Source of the DNA: Spartinivicinus poritis
GTDB taxonomy: Bacteria; Pseudomonadota; Gammaproteobacteria; Pseudomonadales; Zooshikellaceae
Direction: 5' to 3'
Assembly: GCF_028858535.1 (NCBI RefSeq)
Contig: NZ_JAPMOU010000010.1
Coordinates: 1-64,000 of the forward strand
DNA: 64,000 nucleotides
In this document: positions 57,636 through 64,000 of the stretch, in pieces
Layout of the letters: every line of letters begins with the position of its first letter
Position numbering within the stretch: position 1 is the first letter of the stretch
The notes under the pieces: model-generated
Databases searched by the model: none
Told to the model about the DNA's origin: nothing
What the model saw: the letters and a program-made list of their open reading frames with translations, nothing else
Program-made: the position numbers and the translations under genes

Positions 57636-58559
57636 ATGCAGTCAATGTCAGCAGCAGATAAGTCAAATAGCAGCAACATTAAATTAATCACTCCCCTGCC
57701 AACCAAAGGGAAACACCCAAACTCCACCGAAAGCCAGCTTCTACTCAAAATCAGGCTGATGAATCGACTGCAAAACAGCCTTGAGATTGAGCGGGTGCTC
57801 ACTGTTTTTTTCCATGAAGTTCAAACCCATGTCACTATTCATGGGCTTAACTACATTCACAGTGAGCTGAATATCAATGTATCAGTAGGTGAGCAAAGCC
57901 ATCACAGCTGTAACTATCGACTGATTACCGATAATGAAGCTGTTGGTGAAATTACATTTCGTCGCCAACAACGATTTCAAGAAGAAGAACTCGCTCATAT
58001 TGAGTCATTATTAGGCTGCTTGGTTTACCCTTTACGTAACGCCCTTCAGTATCAACTGGCGGTTGCCACTGCATTAAAAGATGCATTAACTGGGGCAGGT
58101 AATCGAGTTGCCTTTGATAATGCTATTAAGCGGGAACTGAACATCTGCCGTCGAGAAAAACAGCCGTTATCATTACTCATGATCGATATTGACCACTTTA
58201 AAAATATCAACGATAGCTATGGCCACCCAGCTGGCGATTATATTTTGAAAAAAACCGTTGATTGCCTCCAATACTCACTAAGAAATATTGATATGACATT
58301 TCGGTTTGGCGGAGAAGAGTTTGTCGTTTTGCTTTCCAAAACAGACCTTATCAGAGCAGAACTCGTCGCTGAACGGCTACGACAAAATATTGCAGCGATG
58401 CAGTGCCATTACAATGGCCAGTCTATTCCAGTCACGATTAGTATTGGCACGGCGATGTTTGGAAAGGGGGACAGTGTTTTCTGCTTGCTAGAACGCGCTG
58501 ATAAAGCACTCTATCAAGCAAAAAACCAAGGCAGAAATAAAGTTTGCGCCATTGCCTAA
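57636..58559 (+). CDS. GGDEF-domain diguanylate cyclase
   Basis: Probable synthase of cyclic di-GMP, 307 residues, with no membrane segment. The N-terminal half (about 30-145) looks GAF-like but is not confidently assigned. The C-terminal GGDEF domain has DALTGAGNRVAFDNAI, LMIDIDHFKNINDSYGH, the active-site GGEEF (near residue 229) and an intact inhibitory site: RNID five residues before GGEEF. Pseudomonas has a GGDEF protein near the same genes. Cyclic di-GMP often controls surface polysaccharides, but no direct link to the locus is seen. Confidence 0.92.
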   Translation: MQSMSAADKSNSSNIKLITPLPTKGKHPNSTESQLLLKIRLMNRLQNSLEIERVLTVFFHEVQTHVTIHGLNYIHSELNINVSVGEQSHHSCNYRLITDNEAVGEITFRRQQRFQEEELAHIESLLGCLVYPLRNALQYQLAVATALKDALTGAGNRVAFDNAIKRELNICRREKQPLSLLMIDIDHFKNINDSYGHPAGDYILKKTVDCLQYSLRNIDMTFRFGGEEFVVLLSKTDLIRAELVAERLRQNIAAMQCHYNGQSIPVTISIGTAMFGKGDSVFCLLERADKALYQAKNQGRNKVCAIA

Positions 58560-58617
58560 GAAAATAGCCTAAGAAAACAAGGCCCAGTCTATTCTCTGCT
58601 AATTAGCTAAAAGGTGC

Positions 58618-59520
58618 TTAGCGCTTATGAGCAGTTTTATGCTTAGCTTTAGGCTTTGTATCTTTTTTATTAGTATTAGGTCGACCCTCTGGCTTTAGAC
58701 GTTTCCGCTGTAGTCGTTTGCCTTGCTCTTGCTGTTTTGGGTTGAGTGGTGCCACCGGTTTCGGTGATAACCCAACTGCATCAGCTAGTTTATCTACTGC
58801 CTGTTGGTCTAAAGACTCCCAGCGCCCCAGCCGCAAATTACTTGGCATAATGACAGAGCCATAGCGTACTCGCTTTAATCGACTCACTTGCAGCCCTTGG
58901 GATTCCCACAAACGGCGAACTTCGCGGTTTCTACCTTCCATAATGACAACATGGAACCAGTGGTTAATGCCTTCACCCCCAGAGTCAACAATATCTGTAA
59001 ACCGAGCAAACCCATCTTCCAGCTCAACCCCATTAAATAGTTGCGTAGTTGTCTCTTGAGTGACTTCTCCCATGACGCGTACTGCATATTCACGCTCCAC
59101 TTGATGAGAGGGGTGCATCAATCGATTCGCTAGCTCACCATCTGTAGCAAACAACAGCAAACCAGAGGTATTAATATCCAGTCGGCCAATCGCAATCCAG
59201 CGCTCCCCTTTTAGTGGAGGTAGGCGATCAAACACCGTAGGGCGACCTTCAGGATCATGCCGGGAACAAACCACACCTTCAGGCTTGTTATACATCAATA
59301 CTCGGCGCAAACCCGCTTGTTCAGGTAGTACTTTCACCTGCCGGCCATCCAGCTTCACATCATCCTTGGGTGATATCCGTTGGCCCAGCTCAGCCAGCAC
59401 ACCATTTACCGTTATACGTTGCTCGGCTATCCATTTTTCAATTTGGCGGCGTGAGCCAACCCCTGCTCGGGATAAAGCTTTTTGGATACGCTCAGATTGG
59501 GTTGTATCAGTGGTCATCAA
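58618..59520 (-). CDS. rluB: 23S rRNA pseudouridine synthase RluB
   Basis: Makes pseudouridine 2605 in 23S rRNA. The 300-residue protein has an N-terminal S4 RNA-binding domain ([20 protein letters not shown]), then the catalytic segment [17 protein letters not shown] with its Asp, and a lysine/arginine-rich C-terminal tail (about 250-300) typical of RluB. It is downstream of scpB in the usual order and convergent to the GGDEF gene. Confidence 0.95.
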   Translation of the reverse strand: MMTTDTTQSERIQKALSRAGVGSRRQIEKWIAEQRITVNGVLAELGQRISPKDDVKLDGRQVKVLPEQAGLRRVLMYNKPEGVVCSRHDPEGRPTVFDRLPPLKGERWIAIGRLDINTSGLLLFATDGELANRLMHPSHQVEREYAVRVMGEVTQETTTQLFNGVELEDGFARFTDIVDSGGEGINHWFHVVIMEGRNREVRRLWESQGLQVSRLKRVRYGSVIMPSNLRLGRWESLDQQAVDKLADAVGLSPKPVAPLNPKQQEQGKRLQRKRLKPEGRPNTNKKDTKPKAKHKTAHKR

Positions 59521-59538
59521 GGTAATTCTTAAGTTAAC

Positions 59539-61101
59539 TTAGGAGTCTTGGGAATCAGAAGAGCGAGCAACTGGCGACTCATCTGACGGAGTATGGTCAG
59601 TTTCAGTCTCATCCTGAAATATAGAGGGAATAACCGTGTCTGCCGAACGTGTCAGTAGTTCAGTTGCCAACACATCTGCCGCCATATGATCAGCAGGTTC
59701 TGAATCTGTACTAGTGATAGTTGTAACAACTTCAGCTGTACCACTATCTTCCTCTTCATCAGCCATGAAAATTGCTTGCTCTACTAGATCAGTATCTTGC
59801 GATAACTGGGTTGCACTACCATTATCAGTGCCATTACTTACATTAGTCGTGTTGTTACTCGTTTGAATATCATTGAATTCATCAGCATCAGGCTCAACAA
59901 CCAGCCCTCCCTCCTGCTCATCCATTGCTTCTAGCTCACGGACAATTGGTTCTAGCTCACTGACAACTGGTTCTGGGGAGTCAGTAGACACATCATCAAA
60001 CAGTGATGTTAGCTCATCCATTTCAACATCTTCGACTGCATCGGCTTCAATAGTGTCCACAGTTACATCATCACCAGCTTGCACATCACTATTGATAGCA
60101 AGCTCTTCTTTATTTGTGGCTGACTCATCATTGTTGGAATCGGTAACAACAATGCCTGCAACCTCTGCTTCTTCATACGCTTCTTGTTGTATGCCTGCCT
60201 GGATCAGTGATGTATCATCCGTTTCAGTGTCTTCAGCAGTTTCAATCTGTTCAGCATCGACAGGAGAAAGAGCCACTTCTTCTGCTTCTTTTGAGACCTC
60301 TTCAGAGTCTGATTGCTGCTTTTCTTCTAGAGCAGCCAGTTCTTCTGGCTCGAGCTTGGCTGGATCAATAAAGTCTTCTGGTAGATCTTTTTGCATTTCC
60401 TCAATTTCTTGGAAAAGCGCTTCTTCATCTACCTCTTCAGCCTCTGCTTCTACCGATTCAGCCCCAGCTTCGACTGGCGAATCCGTTGAGCTTGAAGTGT
60501 CGGGGATCACACTGGCCACAGCCTCTTCACCTTCTTCAAGTGCCAATTCTTGGTTGGCTTTTTCAATATCCTGTAACTCAGAAAGTGGAGGCAGTTCATC
60601 TAAATTGGTTAAACTAAAATAGTCTAAAAACTGTCGTGTAGTCGCATACATAGCAGGTCTGCCGGGTACATCACGATACCCCACAATACGCACCCACTCC
60701 CGCTCCAACAGCGTTTTCACAATAGAAGAACTAACACTGACACCACGAATTTCTTCGATTTCTGCACGGGTCACAGGCTGTCGATAAGCAACCAGGGCTA
60801 GTGTTTCTAATAAAGCGCGGGTATATCGCTGTGGTTTTTCCTCCCACAGTTTGCCTACCCAGGGCGCCATTTCCTGACGTATCTGAAAACGATAACCACT
60901 AGCCACTTCTTTTAATTCAAAGCCCCGCCCTTCACAGGCAGTAGTTATATCTGCCAGTGCCTGCTGAATTTCTTCTTTGCTTGGCCCGGCGTCTTCGGGA
61001 AACAACTGTCGCATTTGGTCAAGGTTTAATGGCTTATTAGAAGCCAGCAATGCCGCTTCAATAATATTGGCTAATTTAATCGCTGGTTGTTCCGTCATCA
61101 T
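59539..61101 (-). CDS. scpB: Chromosome segregation protein ScpB with long acidic tail
   Basis: Winged-helix partner of ScpA in the SMC-ScpAB complex. The conserved core covers about residues 1-185 (IIEAALLASNKPLNLDQM, ALLETLALVAYRQPVTRAEI, VKTLLEREWVRIVGYRDVPGRPAMY). After that comes a tail of about 320 residues rich in Glu, Asp, Ser and Thr, including a duplicated ELEPIVREL-like phrase, far beyond the usual 190-300 residue ScpB. I chose the ATG at 61101, as GAAGG precedes it; the 61152 start overlaps scpA further and lacks family similarity. Confidence 0.9.
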   Translation of the reverse strand: MMTEQPAIKLANIIEAALLASNKPLNLDQMRQLFPEDAGPSKEEIQQALADITTACEGRGFELKEVASGYRFQIRQEMAPWVGKLWEEKPQRYTRALLETLALVAYRQPVTRAEIEEIRGVSVSSSIVKTLLEREWVRIVGYRDVPGRPAMYATTRQFLDYFSLTNLDELPPLSELQDIEKANQELALEEGEEAVASVIPDTSSSTDSPVEAGAESVEAEAEEVDEEALFQEIEEMQKDLPEDFIDPAKLEPEELAALEEKQQSDSEEVSKEAEEVALSPVDAEQIETAEDTETDDTSLIQAGIQQEAYEEAEVAGIVVTDSNNDESATNKEELAINSDVQAGDDVTVDTIEADAVEDVEMDELTSLFDDVSTDSPEPVVSELEPIVRELEAMDEQEGGLVVEPDADEFNDIQTSNNTTNVSNGTDNGSATQLSQDTDLVEQAIFMADEEEDSGTAEVVTTITSTDSEPADHMAADVLATELLTRSADTVIPSIFQDETETDHTPSDESPVARSSDSQDS

Positions 61102-62050
61102 GGACTGCCTTCGCTTTAACATGAATGGGAGCAAATGGCTCGGTTTGAACAATCTCTACAAGAGACTCTTTGATTAGCTCCATTACCGCTAAAAATGTCA
61201 CTACTACCCCTAGCTTGCCTTCTTCAACTTTGAACAAGGAAACAAAAGGCGTAAATGAATCTGCTGACAACATACTCAGTACTTGGGTCATTCGCTCACG
61301 GGTTGAGAGGGCTTCCTGCTCTATTTGGTGATTTTCAGATAGCTCTGCCCGCTTTAGCACACCAGACAGTGCAAGCAATATTTCTTTAAGGTCAACATCA
61401 GGGTGTTGTTTTTCAGCCACAATGGTTGGCGGGGCAGCAGACACTGAATAATAATCTCGCCCTTCTCTTGGCAAGTTATCTAAATCTTCTGCTGCTTTTT
61501 TAAACCGTTCGTACTCTAATAAACGACGAATTAATTCTGCGCGAGGATCTGCTTCCTCTTCTTCCTCTGCTGTTTCAGTGCGTGGCAATAGCATTCTGGA
61601 CTTAATTTCAGCCAGCATTGCTGCCATCACAAGATATTCTGCTGCTAACTCAAACTGGACTGCTTTCATTAACTCCACATAATCCATGTACTGCCGGGTA
61701 ATATCCGCCACACAGATTTCCAACACATCCATGTTCTGCCGTTTTATCAGGTACAACAATAAATCCAGCGGCCCCTCAAATGCTTCCAAAAAAACTTCCA
61801 AAGCATCAGGTGGAATATACAAGTCCTGTGGTATTTCAGTAACAGGTTTACCTTGTATAACAGCAAAAGGTAGCTCTTGTTGTTGGCTGTGCTGACGAAA
61901 CCGACGCTTAATGCCTTCCTCGTCTGTTGCGTCAGTATCAACAACCGCTTCGGCTTGCTCTGCTGCAACCACTGTTTCATCTGCATCAACAACAGTAACC
62001 GACTCGTCTACTGTTCCATCAGCTGTAGAAAGATCAACCTGTTTATTCAT
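61076..62050 (-). CDS. scpA: Segregation and condensation protein ScpA
   Basis: Kleisin subunit linking SMC heads. Residues about 90-324 match ScpA (FEGPLDLLLYLIKRQNMDVLEI, LVMAAMLAEIKSRMLLP, LFKVEEGKLGVVVTFLAVMELI). The first about 75 residues form an unusual acidic extension rich in Asp, Val and Glu, absent from most ScpA proteins. It overlaps scpB by about 25 bases, so the pair is coupled. Confidence 0.93.
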   Translation of the reverse strand: MNKQVDLSTADGTVDESVTVVDADETVVAAEQAEAVVDTDATDEEGIKRRFRQHSQQQELPFAVIQGKPVTEIPQDLYIPPDALEVFLEAFEGPLDLLLYLIKRQNMDVLEICVADITRQYMDYVELMKAVQFELAAEYLVMAAMLAEIKSRMLLPRTETAEEEEEADPRAELIRRLLEYERFKKAAEDLDNLPREGRDYYSVSAAPPTIVAEKQHPDVDLKEILLALSGVLKRAELSENHQIEQEALSTRERMTQVLSMLSADSFTPFVSLFKVEEGKLGVVVTFLAVMELIKESLVEIVQTEPFAPIHVKAKAVHDDGTTSD

Positions 62051-62187
62051 CAGACGGTTCTACTATCAAACAACCAAACCCAAACGACCAAACCATTAAA
62101 ATATTGTAGGAGCAAAAAATTGAACATTTTATTAGCTAGGCTACCCAATCTCTTCATATACAGTGCAGCTGAGGGCTTTCAAACAAA

Positions 62188-62823
62188 CTAAGCAGCTGAG
62201 GGCTCCTTAAAAGGCGATGGATCACCCTTGCCTTCACGCAATATCTCTGGCACATCATCCAGCATTGAGATAACGGTTGTTGCTTCCATACCACAGTAGC
62301 CGCCATCAATAATCAAATCGACCTGCTGCTCCAGCATTTGCCGCATTTCATAGGGATCAATCATTGGTTCTTTATCACCCGGTAAAATCATGGTGACGCT
62401 CATCATTGGCGAACCTAATGTTTCCAATAATGCTTGCGTCACCCGGCAGTCTGGTACGCGTAAACCAATTGTACGACGCTTAGGGTGTAAGAAGCGCCTG
62501 GGTACTTCTCTAGTCGCTTGCAAAATAAACGTGTATGCATCTGGCGTATAAGTTTTAAGCAGTCGATAAGCTGAGTTGTCAACTTTAGCGTACGTAGATA
62601 TCTCAGCTAAATCACGACACATTAAGGTAAAATTATGCCGAGAATCGATTTGCCGTATACGACGGATGCGGTCAATGGCTTTTTTTTCACCAATATGACA
62701 GCCAATTGCATAGGCGGAATCTGTAGGGAAAATAACAACCCCACCATCACTAATAATATCGGCTGCTTGATTGATAAGGCGCTGTTGTGGATTTTCTGGA
62801 TGAATTTGAAAAAATTGACTCAC
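62188..62823 (-). CDS. yciO: YciO-type Sua5/YrdC family protein
   Basis: A 211-residue protein of the TsaC/Sua5/YciO family, which binds tRNA or acts in threonylcarbamoyl-AMP synthesis. It shows SDGGVVIFPTDSAYAIGCHIG near residue 25, KRTIGLRVPDC near 112 and GSPMMSVTMILPG near 135. The arrangement next to yciV and scpA matches yciO rather than tsaC, and YciO proteins may not be the main tRNA-modifying enzyme. Confidence 0.88.
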   Translation of the reverse strand: MSQFFQIHPENPQQRLINQAADIISDGGVVIFPTDSAYAIGCHIGEKKAIDRIRRIRQIDSRHNFTLMCRDLAEISTYAKVDNSAYRLLKTYTPDAYTFILQATREVPRRFLHPKRRTIGLRVPDCRVTQALLETLGSPMMSVTMILPGDKEPMIDPYEMRQMLEQQVDLIIDGGYCGMEATTVISMLDDVPEILREGKGDPSPFKEPSAA

Positions 62824-62928
62824 AAAACACCTGCTCTGGGTTAGTTGTCATCTCGACAAGGAATGTGCGAATAATCTAAATATATCATTAATCTAGCAGT
62901 AAACCTATTTTTTATCCTTCAGGAAGTG

Positions 62929-63801
62929 TCAACAGAACCGCATCTTTTCCAGCATCCAATTTTCCCACAGTGGTTTACATTGCTTAGGTAATGGGGGCGC
63001 ACCACCGAGTTCAATCCAACGATTAAATGGGCCATGAAAGTCACTGGCAACTGAAGCCAGCAATTCAAACTGACAGGATAGTTCTGCTAAAAAGTGGGTT
63101 GCATCTTGAGGCTGCCCAGCTAGGGCCACTTCAATTCCTTCTCCACCCGCCGCTTTGAATGCCTTAATCAAGGCCCTCAGTTTGGTATTGGTCATTTTAT
63201 ACTTGAGAGGATGAGCCAGTATTGCCACTCCTTTCATAGAGGTAATCCAATCAACCACTTGAGCCAATGAAGGCCACTGGCTTTTGACATCCCCTACTTT
63301 TCCTGCCCCTAAATAACGATTAAATGCTGTCGCCATATCAGGCACATAGCCTTCACTCACCAAGTACTTAGCAAAATGAGGTCGGCCAATTTGGACATCA
63401 GCTGCCGGCAAGTCAGATTGACCTTGAGCAACAGCAAGCGCACCTTCCAGTGTATTTGCAAAGCCTCGTTTAGCCAGCTTAGCCGCGATTTTCTCTGCAC
63501 GCTGTTGTCTGGCCTGCTGCTGCTGGTCCAAATAGCCAGCCAATAATGGATCATCCAGCGAAAAGCCCAACCCAACCACATGAATGGTCACCCCCGACCA
63601 AACGGCCGATAGCTCAATGCCTGGTATTAAATAAAGCTGTGAGAGCGCTGCCTGCCCTTGCAAGTGCTGATAACCTGCCACAGTATCGTGATCAGTTAAT
63701 GACAGCACCTCTACTTTTTGTTCAATTGCTCTTTGCACTAGCGCTAAAGGGGATAGAACGCCATCTGATGCGGTAGAGTGACAATGTAAATCTATTTTCA
63801 A
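62929..63801 (-). CDS. rnm: PHP-domain nuclease / nucleoside bisphosphate phosphatase YciV
   Basis: A 290-residue PHP-domain enzyme of the YciV/TrpH family, which includes RNase AM and 3',5'-nucleotide bisphosphate phosphatases. Metal ligands are visible in DLHCHSTASDGVLSP (residues 4-18), SLTDHDTVAGY near 35, the GIELSA segment near 60, ILAHPLKY near 190 and SDFHGPFN near 250. It is upstream of yciO on the same strand. Confidence 0.9.
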   Translation of the reverse strand: MKIDLHCHSTASDGVLSPLALVQRAIEQKVEVLSLTDHDTVAGYQHLQGQAALSQLYLIPGIELSAVWSGVTIHVVGLGFSLDDPLLAGYLDQQQQARQQRAEKIAAKLAKRGFANTLEGALAVAQGQSDLPAADVQIGRPHFAKYLVSEGYVPDMATAFNRYLGAGKVGDVKSQWPSLAQVVDWITSMKGVAILAHPLKYKMTNTKLRALIKAFKAAGGEGIEVALAGQPQDATHFLAELSCQFELLASVASDFHGPFNRWIELGGAPPLPKQCKPLWENWMLEKMRFC

Positions 63802-63822
63802 CCAACTTTCCTTACTACTATT

Positions 63823-63962
63823 GAGGCTGTCACAAAACTACTGCGCTTGGAAATACTGCGTTAAAAATCGACTCAAAATACTCATTTATTCTGTATAAAC
63901 TCCGCTTTTTCGCCGATTTTTGCCTTGTCTTTGCTTCGCTCATAACCTTTTGCGACACCCTC
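63823..63962. mobile_element. MITE-like 140-base element with imperfect inverted ends
   Basis: GAGGCTGTCACAAAA (63823-63837) and TTTTGCGACACCCTC (63948-63962) are inverted copies with two mismatches, enclosing about 110 bases that do not encode a protein. The interior has GC-rich blocks such as CGCCGATTTTTGCC and TTGCTTCGCTCATAA. The size and ends fit a miniature inverted-repeat element or a dispersed non-coding repeat. No second copy is seen in the window. Confidence 0.55.
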
Positions 63963-64000
63963 TTTTTGAGTTTGTTTGCAAACAAACCTGCTTATCTATT

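Noticed and set aside
59873-60622. Long plus-strand open frame opposite scpB
   Set aside because: It is an artefact of the low-complexity acidic tail of ScpB read on the other strand; it gives a serine-rich sequence without similarity to a known protein.

Overview
The window looks like a chromosomal segment of a gammaproteobacterium of the Pseudomonas/Oceanospirillum type. The evidence is the gene order gyrA-serC-pheA-hisC-tyrA/aroA-cmk-rpsA with a TyrA-AroA fusion, a divergent mtnA / mtaD-ubiG-mupP-yciK block, and an rluB-scpB-scpA-yciO-yciV block. The genus cannot be fixed from the sequence alone; a Zooshikella-like marine Oceanospirillales member is a guess.

Left half (about 1-39100): a large AT-rich surface-polysaccharide locus, almost entirely on the minus strand. 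From its promoter-proximal (right) end it reads: an RfaH-type ops element (39109-39120); a Wzz chain-length protein; a complete pseudaminic acid pathway (pseB, pseC, pseF, a pse-associated methylase, pseA-like amidotransferase with HisH/HisF-like partners, a pseG-pseH fusion, pseI); a Wzy-like polymerase; a decayed radical SAM/SPASM gene; a possible glycosyltransferase; a PhyH-type dioxygenase; an IS481-like remnant; a Wzx-like flippase. Then comes a distinct module: GtrB-type glycosyltransferase, rfbF and rfbG for CDP-4-keto-6-deoxyglucose, a C-methyltransferase, a Gfo/Idh/MocA-type oxidoreductase, a GtrA-type flippase and three very large membrane proteins, at least one YfhO/GT-C-like. The left end carries a GT4 transferase and a PglC/PglD/PglE-like bacillosamine-type set. 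A lone plus-strand sugar transferase (3820-4425) follows, then rmlB-rmlA-rmlD behind a second ops element (3034-3046).

Right half (about 39460-64000): conserved housekeeping genes. lapA-lapB (LPS assembly) adjoin the polysaccharide locus. rpsA, cmk, tyrA-aroA, hisC, pheA, serC and gyrA follow, with clear intrinsic terminators after rpsA, cmk and gyrA. ihfB, which often follows rpsA, is not present. mtnA and mtaD serve methylthioadenosine salvage, ubiG ubiquinone synthesis, mupP peptidoglycan recycling or 2-phosphoglycolate removal. A GGDEF diguanylate cyclase, rluB, and scpB-scpA with unusual acidic extensions come next, then yciO and yciV. A MITE-like 140-base element with imperfect inverted ends lies at the right edge.

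Together, the locus appears to build an O-antigen or capsule-like glycan containing rhamnose, probably an acetamidino or otherwise modified pseudaminic acid, a bacillosamine-like diamino sugar and possibly a C-methyl branched 6-deoxyhexose delivered by a GtrA/GtrB/GT-C route. The two ops sites suggest long-operon expression under RfaH-type antitermination.
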